NCBI GenBank assembly: GCA_021324155.1
Contig: JAJPJQ010000040.1
Location: forward strand, 1 to 64,000
DNA: 64,000 nt
Reading direction: 5' to 3'
Source of the DNA: Pseudomonadota bacterium
GTDB lineage: Bacteria > Desulfobacterota > Binatia > UBA9968
Below are positions 1 to 9,110 of the stretch, in pieces (positions within the stretch are counted from its first letter, which is position 1; each line of letters starts with the position of its first letter). The translations under genes and the position numbers were made by a program. The notes beneath the pieces were generated by a model. That model saw nothing but the letters and a program-made list of their open reading frames with translations. It ran no database searches and had not been told where the DNA came from.

Positions 1-1211
1 GTCGAACCTATCGGCCCCGTTGCTCCCGTCGCACCGGCTGCGCCGGTTGGTCCGGTCGGGCCCGTCGAGCCTATGGCGGCGAGCTTCGACCAGCACGGTT
101 GCGAGCCGTTGCCGCAGTCGTCGCTGCCGCCGGGGAAATCGTTTGTGTTGCTCGTGTGATCGAATAATGCCAGCCAGGTCTCGCCCAAGTACGTGACGAC
201 GTCGCGGACTTGGTAATCCGTTGCGTTAGCCCATACGCCTTCGAATACGATGCCGACGGCTCCGGTCGCTCCGGTGGGTCCGGTCGGGCCAGCAGCTCCC
301 GCAGCGCCGGTATTGCCGGTCGTGCCTTGCGGACCGGTCGCGCCAACAGCGCCAGTCGCGCCGGTCGCGCCGGTGCTTCCTTGAGGGCCGGTGGCTCCAG
401 TAGCGCCCGGCGGTCCTATTACGCCTGTGGCACCCGTCGGACCCGTAGGACCGGTCGCTCCCGTAGCCCCTGTGGCGCCGGCCGCGCCGCTTGCCCCACT
501 CGGGCCGGTCGCTCCTGTGGGGCCGATTGCGCCCGTCGGCCCAGTAGCTCCCGTCGGCCCGGTAGCTCCCGTCGCGCCGCCGACTGAGTATCCCACGAGC
601 GTTATTTCGAGCTGCGCATTATGAGCCGTCGAGGAGCCTTCCTTCGCGTCGAACGATAAGATCGTTGCGCCGTCGGCGACAAGGGCTAAGCCGTGATTGG
701 GAATAACTCCGCCGAGCCATTGGTGGACGACGCTCGTAACGTCGATGGCGACGAATTGGTTTTCGTCGGTCGCGTCGACGGGGACGTTACCCGCTACCGT
801 CGCGCCGAGCGCAGGCGAGGTCGCGTGCGAGACGCTGAGCTCGTCCCACGCAGCGGCGACCGCTCTCACGGAAAATGATCCCGGAACTTTTACCGAATCG
901 GCGCTGACGTAGAGTGTCAGCGTGGCTTTCGATACCTGCTCCGGCAGCGTGCCGCCGGGCAGGCTCGACAGGCCGAATTGAATGAAGCCCGTAGCGGACG
1001 GATTTACGAGTATTCTGCTCTGTGAGCCGAAGGTGCCGTTCGGTTTGGAGGACGAGGTATAGGCGTCGTCGAGCAGCGTCGCGGGAACGGCGAAAGCACG
1101 CGCGGCGCAGAAAAATTCCATCGCTGCCGCAAGGAGCGTGGCGGCGAGCAACTTCCATTTGAATTCGAATGCGATTGCGTTCTCCTTGCCGCGGTGCGGC
1201 GCGTCGGCCAT
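1..1211 (-). CDS. Secreted collagen-repeat protein with N-terminal DNRLRE-like domain (partial)
   Basis: Open to the left edge; 403 codons are visible and the stop lies outside the window. The ATG at 1211 follows an in-frame stop and gives a charged N-terminus, then a hydrophobic stretch ending AARAFA, a likely signal peptide. Residues about 45-190 look like a DNRLRE-type beta domain ([46 protein letters not shown]). Residues about 208-318 are continuous Gly-X-Y repeats dominated by GATGPT and GATGAT. Residues about 318-377 form a compact non-repeat module ([18 protein letters not shown] ... CGNGSQPCW) resembling a chitin-binding-like or phage-tail-type carbohydrate-binding fold. A second Gly-X-Y block then starts and runs off the edge. 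Probably an exported fibrous surface or appendage protein; role unknown. Confidence 0.8.
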   Translation of the reverse strand, partial: MADAPHRGKENAIAFEFKWKLLAATLLAAAMEFFCAARAFAVPATLLDDAYTSSSKPNGTFGSQSRILVNPSATGFIQFGLSSLPGGTLPEQVSKATLTLYVSADSVKVPGSFSVRAVAAAWDELSVSHATSPALGATVAGNVPVDATDENQFVAIDVTSVVHQWLGGVIPNHGLALVADGATILSFDAKEGSSTAHNAQLEITLVGYSVGGATGATGPTGATGPTGAIGPTGATGPSGASGAAGATGATGATGPTGPTGATGVIGPPGATGATGPQGSTGATGATGAVGATGPQGTTGNTGAAGAAGPTGPTGATGAVGIVFEGVWANATDYQVRDVVTYLGETWLALFDHTSNTNDFPGGSDDCGNGSQPCWSKLAAIGSTGPTGPTGAAGATGATGPIGS

Positions 1212-1502
1212 TGACCGCCAGGCGTTTGCCTCGCCCCGATTCTGCAAGCATCACGCGAAGATGAGCAGGCTGTGGAACTTAAATGCAAAGCATGTTCCTA
1301 TAGTGTTGCCTTTGTCCATTGATGACTAGAAATGGCGTAACCATCGAGAACGGCGCTTGTTTTGGAGTTTTCGCGCTTTGGCCCGTTTTTCGGCTGGTAC
1401 AAATCTGAACGAAAGCAGGACCATTATGTCCGGTGTTCACCTGAATTTCGTATAGGGTGTTTACCGGGCGCTGGACGCGGCCGTCGTTTATATGTTTCTC
1501 AT
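1212..1502. other. Intergenic region between divergent genes
   Basis: About 290 bases separate the start of the collagen-like gene (leftward) from marC (rightward) and should hold both promoters. The DNA is locally more AT-rich than its flanks. The marC frame stays open upstream to an ATG at 1362, but the extra residues are not membrane-like, so I treat this stretch as non-coding. I see no convincing terminator or RNA. Confidence 0.4.
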
Positions 1503-2156
1503 ATGTTAATGGACGAAGGGCTGCTCCAATTCGGTCTGCGCGCGTTCGTTACGCTGTTCGTCGTCGTCGATCCGCTCGGCGTTGCGCCCATGTTCGTCGC
1601 CCTCACCGCCGAGCTCGACAATGCCCGCAAGCGCGCGACGCTTTCGCGGGCCGTCGTGGCCGCTTTCGGCATTGCGATGTTCTTTCTCCTAGGGGGCGGA
1701 TTGCTGCTCAGCTATCTCGGCGTCACCGTCGACGCGTTCGCGATCAGCGGCGGGGTTCTGCTTTTCATCGCGGCGGTGCCGATGCTTTTCGGCCAGCGCA
1801 CGCGGCTGCAGGCGCCGCAGGTGAGCGAAGAGCGCCTCGCCGGCGAGGACATCGCGATTTTTCCGCTCGCCATCCCCCTGCTCTCCGGCCCCGGCGCGAT
1901 CGCGTCGGTACTGCTGCTCACGAACCAAGCGCGCGGCGATCCCGCGCGCCTGGCGCTTTTCGCGGTCGTCATCGTCGCGGTCTACGCGATCTCCTGGGGC
2001 CTGCTCGTCGCCGGCGATCGCGTCATGGCGCGCCTCGGCGCCGGCAAAGTCCACATTGTCACGCGCGTGCTCGGCATCGTGCTCGCGGCGCTCGCCGTGC
2101 AGTATATCTTGAGCGGTCTCGCGGGATTTTACGCGACGTTAACCGGCGTGAAATAG
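1503..2156 (+). CDS. MarC family integral membrane protein
   Basis: 217 aa, almost entirely hydrophobic, with about six membrane segments. The first helix carries VVDPLGVAPMFVALT, the conserved DPxGxxPxF..LT signature of MarC/SNARE-associated-type proteins, and the second half has PLAIPLLSGPGAIAS, the matching internal motif. Length is normal for the family (about 200-220 aa). MarC was once linked to multiple antibiotic resistance, but its function is unknown. The start is chosen at ATG 1503 (or 1509), because the frame upstream to 1362 codes for a polar stretch unlike the family. The 3' end overlaps the convergent gene at 2139 by 18 nt. Confidence 0.88.
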   Translation: MLMDEGLLQFGLRAFVTLFVVVDPLGVAPMFVALTAELDNARKRATLSRAVVAAFGIAMFFLLGGGLLLSYLGVTVDAFAISGGVLLFIAAVPMLFGQRTRLQAPQVSEERLAGEDIAIFPLAIPLLSGPGAIASVLLLTNQARGDPARLALFAVVIVAVYAISWGLLVAGDRVMARLGAGKVHIVTRVLGIVLAALAVQYILSGLAGFYATLTGVK

Positions 2157-2495
2157 CGCCGCCGCCCAGGCGAGCAGCAGCGCGATTTCGAGCGCGGCGT
2201 CGAGCAGGTATATCTTCGCGATCGTCCCGAGCGCGACGTAAACAATGTCGACGGCGGTCAGCGCCGCCGCGCTGCCCGTCGCGAGAATCAGAATCCCGAG
2301 CGTGAACTCGTGGCTGATTCCGGCCTGCATCATCGCCGCGCCCGCGACGGCGATCAGGAGTCCCACTGTACGCACGAGCCAAAGGTCGGTCTTCGGGCCC
2401 GTCACCGCGAGAAACGAGCGGATATGCACGACCGGCCATACTCCGGTGAGAAAATAATAAATTCCCTGCGCGGTCAGAATCTCGGTCAGGCCCAT
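2139..2495 (-). CDS. Small four-helix membrane protein, function unknown
   Basis: 118 aa starting MGLTEILTAQGIYYFLTG, with four hydrophobic segments (residues about 8-26, 38-60, 64-86, 92-114). The frame is open further upstream, but that part is polar and antisense to the yihY-like gene, so ATG 2495 is preferred; no clear ribosome binding site is seen. It resembles short uncharacterised four-helix proteins, but I do not recognise the family. Converges on and overlaps marC by 18 nt. Confidence 0.6.
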   Translation of the reverse strand: MGLTEILTAQGIYYFLTGVWPVVHIRSFLAVTGPKTDLWLVRTVGLLIAVAGAAMMQAGISHEFTLGILILATGSAAALTAVDIVYVALGTIAKIYLLDAALEIALLLAWAAALFHAG

Positions 2496-2658
2496 CGGTT
2501 TTTTGTAGCGGCTTTCGGCTTCGGGCGATACGTTCTTCCAGTAAATCCGGCATTCGATGCCGTAATTCACCCGAGTTATCGCATGTGCCGATCGTCGATA
2601 CTCTCCAAATACCAGCGCCTCATTACCCTGATCCCTATATTTTTTCATGGAGCCAACG

Positions 2659-3660
2659 ATGACCATTGCAAACGAATATCGAGACGAGCGCGGCCGCGAG
2701 GCGCGGAGGCCGCGCGAAATTCCCGCGCGCGGCTGGCGGGACATATTTTTCCGCATCAAGGACGAGATCAGCGAAGACAATATATCGATCGTCGCCGCCG
2801 GCGTCGCGTTCTATGTGTTTCTCGCGCTCTTTCCCGGCCTCGCCGCGACGGTATCGATCTACGGCCTGGTCATGGATCCCGCCGGCCTGCAAAAACACAT
2901 GAGCGTCGTCGAGCAGGTTCTACCGCGCGACGCCGCCGGACTTATCAATACCGAGCTTCAGCGCATCGTGCAGGCCGGCTCGGCGGGCAACGGCCTCGGC
3001 TGGGCGGCGCTCGTCGGCATCGCGCTCGCGCTCTGGAGCGCGGCGAAAGGGATGAGCTCGCTGATGGAGGCGCTCAACATCGTCTACGACGAGAAGGAGC
3101 AGCGCGGCTTCATCCGCCGCACCGCGACGGCGCTTTTGCTGACGCTCGCTTTCATTCTGTTTCTTTTCGTCCTGCTCGCGCTGATCGCCGGCGTGCCGGC
3201 GGTGCTCGCATCTTTCAATCTCGACCCGACGGTGACCCAGGTGGTGGGCTATTCGCGCTGGCCGCTGCTCGCGATCGCAATGATCATCGCGCTCGCCGTG
3301 CTTTATCGGTACGCGGCGAGCCGCGCCGAGCCCAAGTGGCGCTGGATCACACCCGGCGCCTTCGTCGCGACGATCCTCTGGGTCGCCGGGTCCGCCTTGT
3401 TTTCGCTCTACGTCAGCTATTTCGCCTCTTACAACAAGACCTACGGCGCGCTCGGGGTTGTCGTGATTCTCATGACGTGGCTCTTGCTGTCGGTCTACAG
3501 CGTGCTCCTCGGAGCCGAAATCAACGCCGAGATGGAGCACCAGACCAAGCACGATACGACGACGGGCGAGTCGAAGCCGATGGGGCGGCGGCGCGCGTAT
3601 GTGGCCGACACCGTCGGCCGCGGCGCGAACGGCGAGGCCGGCGCGGAAACGCATCATTGA
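2659..3660 (+). CDS. YihY/BrkB family membrane protein
   Basis: 333 aa. ATG 2659 is preferred over ATG 2647 because GGAG at 2649-2652 is well placed for it. A cytoplasmic N-terminus (FFRIKDEISEDNISIVAAG) leads into six membrane helices. The family signature is visible: ALFPGLAATVSIYG in helix 1, and GMSSLMEALNIVYDEKEQR followed by a charged loop. The C-terminus is polar. The family was once annotated as RNase BN or serum-resistance protein BrkB; its true role, possibly transport across the inner membrane, is unsettled. Followed by about 130 bases before the next gene. Confidence 0.9.
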   Translation: MTIANEYRDERGREARRPREIPARGWRDIFFRIKDEISEDNISIVAAGVAFYVFLALFPGLAATVSIYGLVMDPAGLQKHMSVVEQVLPRDAAGLINTELQRIVQAGSAGNGLGWAALVGIALALWSAAKGMSSLMEALNIVYDEKEQRGFIRRTATALLLTLAFILFLFVLLALIAGVPAVLASFNLDPTVTQVVGYSRWPLLAIAMIIALAVLYRYAASRAEPKWRWITPGAFVATILWVAGSALFSLYVSYFASYNKTYGALGVVVILMTWLLLSVYSVLLGAEINAEMEHQTKHDTTTGESKPMGRRRAYVADTVGRGANGEAGAETHH

Positions 3661-3790
3661 GCGCATTTCGTTACGCCGCTCCGGCATCGAACGGAGTTGC
3701 CGGCACGGCGTCGTCGGCTAGGGTGAAGTAGCGAAGCTGTCAACAGAATTTCGGGAGAACGAAAATTTCGGGAGAAGAAAGGACGGCAAC

Positions 3791-4990
3791 ATGAGTCTCG
3801 ATCTGATGAAGGAAAAAGGCGTGCCCCTCGACCGGCAGAAGTTCAATTGGCGCGACATCGTCCAGGCGCCGACGAGCAAGCTCGACGACGACGCGTTCAC
3901 CCGCGTGCGCATCATCCTGATGAACGGCATCGAGTCCGAGGCGCTGCGCTTCCAGCACGCCTGCGCGCGCATGAACAAAGAGCTTCAGCTCGCGCTCGCA
4001 CAGGTGCGGCGCGTCGAGCAGCACCAGCAGACGATGGTCAACTGGCTTTTGCCGGCGGACCTATCGCCGCTCGAGACCACGATCGGATTCGAGCAAGTCG
4101 CGATCGAAGTCACCGCCAGCGTCGCGCAGCACGAGCCCGATCCTTACCTCGCGCAGGTTTTTCGTTTCGGGTTGCTCGAAGATTTCGACCACATGTACCG
4201 TTTCTCCGCGCTGATGGACCGCGTCGGCGGCGGCGATTCGAACAACCTTCTGCAGAGCTATACGGATATTTTGCCCGGGCGGCCGACTTCGGTCGAGCAT
4301 CGCGCGCCGGAAGACGATTTACGCAAGCCCTATGACCGCAAGCAGGCCCATCCGATCACCAAGCTGAACGCGGCGACGATCATGGCCGGCGAGCACCAGA
4401 CGCACGACTACTATATGACTATCGGGCCGATGTTCGCCGATCCGCTCGCGCGCCAGCTCTACGCCGAGATCGCCTCAATCGAGGAGCAGCACGTGACGCA
4501 ATACGAGTCGATCATCGATCCGGAGGAGACCTGGCTGGAAAAATGGCTGCTGCACGAGGCGGCGGAGATCTATAACTACTTCAGCTGCCTCACGTACGAG
4601 AGCAATCCGCGCGTGAAGGCGATCTGGCAGCGTTTCTGTGACTACGAGCTCGGCCATCTTCATTTCGTGCTCGATGTCTTTCGCAAGCACGAGAAGCGCG
4701 ATCCCGCGGAGTTCCTGCCGGGCTCGCTGCCCGAGCCGATCGAGTACAAGAGCCACCGCGATTTCGTGCGTGAGACGCTCGCGAAGGAAGTTGATCTGCG
4801 CGCGCGCGGGTCGAAATTCATACCGAAAGAAGAAGAGAAGGACGATTCTCCTTCCGTTGTCTATCGCGAGCAGATGAACTCCAACGGCTCGCCTTCCGAC
4901 GTCGTCGCGGCGGGCTACAAGTGGAAGCCCGGCACCGAGCTCGCCGACGAGACGCCCGATATCAAGCGGCTGCAGAAAAAAATCGCGTAA
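3791..4990 (+). CDS. Ferritin-like diiron protein
   Basis: 399 aa with a good ribosome binding site (GGACGG) before the ATG. It is rich in long helices carrying repeated E/H pairs typical of ferritin-like bundles: GIESEALRFQH (about residue 46), GLLEDFDHMYRF (about 126), MAGEHQTHDYYM (about 197), SIEEQHVTQYES (about 229), HEAAEIYNYFS (about 255) and YELGHLHFVLDVF (about 282). The spacing suggests two ferritin-like bundles in one chain, or one long bundle. The C-terminal 60 residues are polar. The product may bind iron or oxidise an unknown substrate; no catalytic role can be assigned. It pairs with the ferritin-like gene 23 nt downstream, suggesting one operon. A short direct repeat (AATTTCGGGAGAA) lies upstream at about 3747-3776. 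Confidence 0.75.
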   Translation: MSLDLMKEKGVPLDRQKFNWRDIVQAPTSKLDDDAFTRVRIILMNGIESEALRFQHACARMNKELQLALAQVRRVEQHQQTMVNWLLPADLSPLETTIGFEQVAIEVTASVAQHEPDPYLAQVFRFGLLEDFDHMYRFSALMDRVGGGDSNNLLQSYTDILPGRPTSVEHRAPEDDLRKPYDRKQAHPITKLNAATIMAGEHQTHDYYMTIGPMFADPLARQLYAEIASIEEQHVTQYESIIDPEETWLEKWLLHEAAEIYNYFSCLTYESNPRVKAIWQRFCDYELGHLHFVLDVFRKHEKRDPAEFLPGSLPEPIEYKSHRDFVRETLAKEVDLRARGSKFIPKEEEKDDSPSVVYREQMNSNGSPSDVVAAGYKWKPGTELADETPDIKRLQKKIA

Positions 4991-5013
4991 ATCGTAAATA
5001 AGGAGCAGGTAAG

Positions 5014-5865
5014 ATGAAAACGCAAGCGACCGAACAGGAAATGTTGCTCAACCGAACCGGCATCATGACGAATCCGGAGCTCAGCGCCGAATTGATTCAA
5101 GGCGCCAAAGAGGCCGAGCCGAGTCCGGACGGCGACCTGGACGATATCGCCGCGAAGCGCGCCGAATATGTGGAAGAGGCGCTGCCGATCGGTTCCAAGC
5201 CGATGCCGGTCGCCGAAGGCGACATTACCGGAGCCGCCGATGCGGAGGCGGAAGGAGCGACCGATGCGGGACAGGCCCTATCGCTCTTGCTCGATAAATT
5301 GGGCGAGCGCCTCGCCTTCGAGCGGCAGGGCACGCGCCTGTACGAAGGGGTGATACAAAAATGCGAGCTGATCGGCGACAGCGAGGGCGGCCCGTCGGTC
5401 GCCGACCTGCGCCACATCCATGACGAGGAGATGGAGCACTTCAAGATGCTCCAGCGTGTCATCACCGAGATGGGCGGCGACGCGACCGTGCAGACGCCGT
5501 CGGCGGACATCGTCGGCGTCCTTTCGCACGGGATTCTGCAGGTGGTGAGCGACCCTCGCACGACGATGGCGCAGACGCTGCAGGCGATGCTCAACGCGGA
5601 GCTCGCCGACAACGACGGCTGGCAGATGCTCATCACGCTCGCAACCAGCCTCGGCCGCGACGACCTCGAAGAGGATTTCGAAAAAGCGCTCGAATCCGAG
5701 CAGGAGCACCTGGAAAACGTGCGCGGCTGGCTCGAGACGCTGACGCTCAGCGAGGCGCAAGCGCTGCCGGCGGCGGAAGACGACGCCGCGTCCGAGCGCC
5801 GCGAGCACGAGTCGCGGAGCGCAAAAAAGAAATCCTCCTCGTCGAGGAAGAAGAAAAAGAAATAA
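5014..5865 (+). CDS. Ferritin-like protein with lysine-rich tail
   Basis: 283 aa; ATG follows AAGGAGCAGGTAAG, a strong ribosome binding site. Residues 1-85 are acidic and low in structure. Residues about 88-235 form a ferritin-like helical bundle with iron-ligand-like motifs: RLAFERQGTRLYEG, IHDEEMEHFKML, MLNAELADNDGWQ and ALESEQEHLENVRGW. The last 20 residues are mainly Ser and Lys (ending in five Lys), which could bind nucleic acid or polyphosphate. The domain resembles DUF892/YciE-type stress ferritins, from memory. Operon with the preceding ferritin-like gene and the following hydrolase; an oxidative or metal-stress role is an inference. Confidence 0.78.
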   Translation: MKTQATEQEMLLNRTGIMTNPELSAELIQGAKEAEPSPDGDLDDIAAKRAEYVEEALPIGSKPMPVAEGDITGAADAEAEGATDAGQALSLLLDKLGERLAFERQGTRLYEGVIQKCELIGDSEGGPSVADLRHIHDEEMEHFKMLQRVITEMGGDATVQTPSADIVGVLSHGILQVVSDPRTTMAQTLQAMLNAELADNDGWQMLITLATSLGRDDLEEDFEKALESEQEHLENVRGWLETLTLSEAQALPAAEDDAASERREHESRSAKKKSSSSRKKKKK

Positions 5866-5880
5866 GCGGAGGGGTTGAAT

Positions 5881-6792
5881 ATGGGCGCAGACGAACAGAC
5901 GAATGTCCAGGGAAAGACTCCGAACGACCGGCAGGCCGCCGACCGGACGACCGGCCTCTACGCGCGCGACGCCGGCAACGGCAAGGCCGTCGTGCTGCTG
6001 CACGCGCTGCCGTTCAACAGCCGCATGTGGGAGCCGCAGTTGGCCAGTCTTTCCGGCCAAGCGCGGCTCATCGCGCCCGACTTCCCCGGCTTCGGCTTAA
6101 GCCCGATGAAGGAGGTGCGCTCGTTGTCGGACTACGGCCAAGCCGTCGTCGAGCTGCTCGATGCGCTCCGCGTTGACGAGGTCATGGTCGCGGGGATTTC
6201 CTCCGGCGCCTATGTCGCGTTCGATATGATCGCGCCGCTCGGGAACCGTCTGAAGGGGCTCGTCATCGCCGCCGCCGTCGCCGCGCCGGGCGTCGAGCAG
6301 ACGGCGCTCGACCGTCGCCGCCTCGCCGCGGAGGTCGAATGCGGCAGTCTCGACGCCGCAGCATCGGAGTATATCCCGAAGCTGCTCGGCTGGGGCACGC
6401 AGCGCGCGCATCCCGAGCTCATGTCGCGCCTGAAAGCGATGGCGCGCGAGAACAGCCCTGCCGGCGTTGGGGCGATGCTGCGCGCCATCGCCGACCGGCC
6501 GGACTTTTCGTCGATCCTCCCGGAGATTCGCTGTCCCGTGCTCTGCATTGCCGGCGGGGAAGATTCATTGACCCCGCCGGAAATGCTCCGCGAAATGTGC
6601 GAGCGTATGCCGGTTGCGCAGGCCGCGATCGTTCCCGGCGCCGGCCACCTGGTCAACCTCGAATCCGCCGATGCCTTCAACCGCGAGCTGGGCAAATTCA
6701 TCGAGGAGACGACCACCCTCTCGACCGTTCCCGGCGTCGATTACAACGGCAACACGCGCGACGAGAGCGACGCCGACGTGCGCCGCCGCTGA
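5881..6792 (+). CDS. Alpha/beta hydrolase
   Basis: 303 aa. The frame has an earlier TTG at 5875, but GGAGGGG at 5868-5874 sits correctly for ATG 5881. The alpha/beta-hydrolase order is complete: oxyanion-type VVLLHALPFNS (about residue 35), a nucleophile elbow GISSGAY in VMVAGISSGAYVA (about 105), acid residue in CIAGGEDSLTPPEM (about 225), and histidine in VPGAGHLVNLE (about 255). Close to 3-oxoadipate enol-lactonase and haloperoxidase-like hydrolases; the substrate cannot be inferred. Third gene of the ferritin-like operon and followed by a strong terminator. Confidence 0.85.
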   Translation: MGADEQTNVQGKTPNDRQAADRTTGLYARDAGNGKAVVLLHALPFNSRMWEPQLASLSGQARLIAPDFPGFGLSPMKEVRSLSDYGQAVVELLDALRVDEVMVAGISSGAYVAFDMIAPLGNRLKGLVIAAAVAAPGVEQTALDRRRLAAEVECGSLDAAASEYIPKLLGWGTQRAHPELMSRLKAMARENSPAGVGAMLRAIADRPDFSSILPEIRCPVLCIAGGEDSLTPPEMLREMCERMPVAQAAIVPGAGHLVNLESADAFNRELGKFIEETTTLSTVPGVDYNGNTRDESDADVRRR

Positions 6793-6818
6793 TTACCCTT
6801 TAAATTCATAGGCTTCCT

Positions 6819-6850
6819 AAAGCGGCCGGTAGTTCCGGCCGCTTTTTTTT
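6819..6850 (+). terminator. Rho-independent terminator
   Basis: A stem of AAAGCGGCCGG and its complement CCGGCCGCTTT around a 5-nt loop, followed by a run of at least ten T. It lies 26 nt after the hydrolase gene and closes the ferritin-like operon. Confidence 0.9.
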
Positions 6851-7052
6851 TCGTCCCGCTCTTAATCCGCTTAGGGGATTCCCTCACAGATTTAGTAACT
6901 TGCCTCAGGTATTTACCTTGAATTTCTGACCGCCGTTCATTACCCTCACGGGAACATCAGAGAACGCCGAAGGTCATTTCCGGTTTCTTCCTGCTCCGTC
7001 ACCCCCATTTCAGCTTCGCAGCGTTTGGATTTTCATCGTGAGGTGTAACCAC

Positions 7053-8888
7053 ATGATTCAGAAGGCTCTTCATTTATTCTTTTGCTTCGGCAGCAAGGCC
7101 GACCGCCGGCACGTGCTGCGCTGCCTGTCCTATTTTCGCGACGATACGAAGGCGATCGTGTTTCTCATCTGCCTAATGACGTTGTCGGTATTGATCAGCA
7201 TCCTTCAAGCTTGGCCGCTGGCGGTCTTGATCGACACGCTGGTCGGGTCGCCCGCGCGGCACGACTATATTCATCGGCTTTTTCTCGCCTGGCTGCCGCG
7301 TGAGCCTTTGATGCAGATCGCCGGCCTCGCCGCGATGGCGTTCGGGCTGCGGCTCGTGCAGGAACTCATCGGTGTGGTTAAAAAGCTCCTCGGCGCGCGC
7401 ATCAATTACAACGGCGTGCTTCGCTTGCGGCACGATTTCTTCCGCAAGCTCCAGCATATGCATCTCTCGTATCACCGCGCGCGGCCGATGGGCGATTCGG
7501 TTTTTCGCCTTACGAGCGACACGCTCGGGTGCCAGATGGTGCTGGGCGTTCTCATCAGCGTGAGCTTTGCCCTCGTGACAATGGCGATCATTCTCTCGAT
7601 CCTCTTTGCGCGCAGCGTGCCGCTGACGCTCGCGGCGCTGCTCGTCGTGCCGCCGCTCATGCTCATCAACATCGTCTTCGGACGGCGCTTCAACCGGAAG
7701 TCGACCGAGGCAAAGGAAGCCGAGAGCGATTTTCTTAGCGCCGCGCACCGCTCGATGTCGGCGATCGGCCTGACGCAGGCGTTCTGCCGCGAGGACGACG
7801 AGTTGTCGCGCTTCGGCTCCGCGGCCGAGCGCTGCGTTAACTCCTGGCTCGGCATGACGCGCCAGGAGGTCGGCTATGCCCTGAGCATCGGCGCGATCCT
7901 GGGCTCCGGCGGCGCGCTTATTCTCGGCTACGGCGGCTGGCTCGTCTATACGCACGTGCTCACGCCCGGCGAACTGATGATCTTCATGAGCTATCTCGGG
8001 ATGATGTACGACCCGCTCTGCCAGCTGACCGGCGCCGGAATGAATCTGCAGGGCGGCCTGGTCGCGACGCGGCGCATCTTCGAGGAACTTGACAAGAATA
8101 CGCTGGTCGCCGACGCGCCCGACGCGCTCCGCCTGCCGCGCAAGCCGCGCGCGCTGGCCCTCGAGCGCGTGCATTTCCAGTACGTCGGGGGAAAGCCCGT
8201 GCTGAGCGACATCAACGTGACGATTCCGCCCGGCACGAGCGTCGGCTTCGTGGGCTCGAGCGGCGCGGGCAAAAGCACGCTGCTGAATCTGTTGCCGCGC
8301 TTCTACGATCCGTCGGCCGGCCGCGTCACCCTCGACGGCCGCGACGTCAAGAAAGTGCGCCTGAAGGATCTCAGGCGGCACATCGCGCTCGCGCTGCAGG
8401 ATACGATCATCCTGCCGACGAGCATCTACGAGAACATCGCCTACGGCCGCCCGGAGGCGAGCGACGCGGAGATCCGCCGCGCCGCGCGCCTGGCCGGCGC
8501 GGACCGCTTTATCGCCGAGCTGCCGCGCGGCTACGACACGACGCTCACCGAGGGGGGGCAGAATCTCTCCGGCGGCCAGCGCCAGCGCCTCGCGGTCGCG
8601 CGCGCGCTTCTGACCGAGGCGCCGATCCTCGTCCTCGACGAGCCGACGAGCGCGCAGGACGCGCTCCACGAGAACCACCTTACCGAGACGCTGCTAAGGC
8701 TCAAAGGCAAGCGCACGATCGTGCTGGTGAGCCACAAGATCAACACGATCCGCGACTGCGATCTGATCTGCGTATTGGACGGCGGGCGCATCGCCGAGAT
8801 GGGCACGCACGACGAGCTCGTCGCGGCGAAGGGCAAGTATCACGAGCTCGCGTGGCAGAGCGGCGCACTGCTGACCGACGCGGCGTAG
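7053..8888 (+). CDS. ABC exporter, fused permease and ATPase
   Basis: 611 aa. GAGGT before ATG 7053 makes it a better start than the in-frame GTG at 7038. Residues about 30-315 form a six-helix type IV ABC exporter domain. The ATPase domain follows, with Walker A GSSGAGKST (about 401-409), a Q-loop LALQDT, signature LSGGQRQR (about 503), Walker B ILVLDEPTSAQD (about 525) and H-loop LVSHK. It probably works as a homodimer in the inner membrane, like MsbA. Its position beside, and convergent with, the glycan cluster makes a lipid-linked or glycan substrate plausible, but this is inference. The preceding 200 bases after the terminator contain the palindrome AGGTATTTACCT (6907-6918) and presumably the promoter. 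Confidence 0.92.
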   Translation: MIQKALHLFFCFGSKADRRHVLRCLSYFRDDTKAIVFLICLMTLSVLISILQAWPLAVLIDTLVGSPARHDYIHRLFLAWLPREPLMQIAGLAAMAFGLRLVQELIGVVKKLLGARINYNGVLRLRHDFFRKLQHMHLSYHRARPMGDSVFRLTSDTLGCQMVLGVLISVSFALVTMAIILSILFARSVPLTLAALLVVPPLMLINIVFGRRFNRKSTEAKEAESDFLSAAHRSMSAIGLTQAFCREDDELSRFGSAAERCVNSWLGMTRQEVGYALSIGAILGSGGALILGYGGWLVYTHVLTPGELMIFMSYLGMMYDPLCQLTGAGMNLQGGLVATRRIFEELDKNTLVADAPDALRLPRKPRALALERVHFQYVGGKPVLSDINVTIPPGTSVGFVGSSGAGKSTLLNLLPRFYDPSAGRVTLDGRDVKKVRLKDLRRHIALALQDTIILPTSIYENIAYGRPEASDAEIRRAARLAGADRFIAELPRGYDTTLTEGGQNLSGGQRQRLAVARALLTEAPILVLDEPTSAQDALHENHLTETLLRLKGKRTIVLVSHKINTIRDCDLICVLDGGRIAEMGTHDELVAAKGKYHELAWQSGALLTDAA

Positions 8889-8912
8889 AATAAAATCAGG
8901 AGTTTACGCGAA

Positions 8913-9110
8913 ATGAATAGCGTATCCGTTCCGCCGAGAGCCATGTCGTGGATCAAAGCGCTCCAAACCGCAGAAAAAGCGGTGGAAGCGATGCGCTCTC
9001 TGGTCAAGAAGAACGAAGTGTTGTTGAATCGAAACAGACGACTCCGGGAAGAGATTCAGCGGCTCACCAGGCGGACTCGCGCTCACGCGCGCAAAAGCTC
9101 CAGCGTGTAG
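8913..9110 (+). CDS. Small coiled-coil protein
   Basis: 65 aa beginning MNSVSVPPRAMSWIKALQ; AGGAG lies about 10 nt before the ATG. Residues 18-55 have a basic, leucine-spaced pattern (AEKAVEAMRSLVKKNEVL, NRRLREEIQRL) that fits a coiled coil. It lies 24 nt after the ABC exporter gene, and its end overlaps the convergent glycosyltransferase gene by 28 nt. No known family; a real small gene is likely, but function is unknown. Confidence 0.5.
   Translation: MNSVSVPPRAMSWIKALQTAEKAVEAMRSLVKKNEVLLNRNRRLREEIQRLTRRTRAHARKSSSV

Noticed and set aside
260-590. Short-period repeats that could suggest a CRISPR or satellite
   Set aside because: The period is 9 nt and reads in one frame as Gly-X-Y on the minus strand; it is coding collagen-like sequence.
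7173-8678. A 500-codon open frame on the minus strand
   Set aside because: It lies entirely opposite the ABC exporter, which has all ATPase motifs; the antisense product is low-complexity Arg/Ala.
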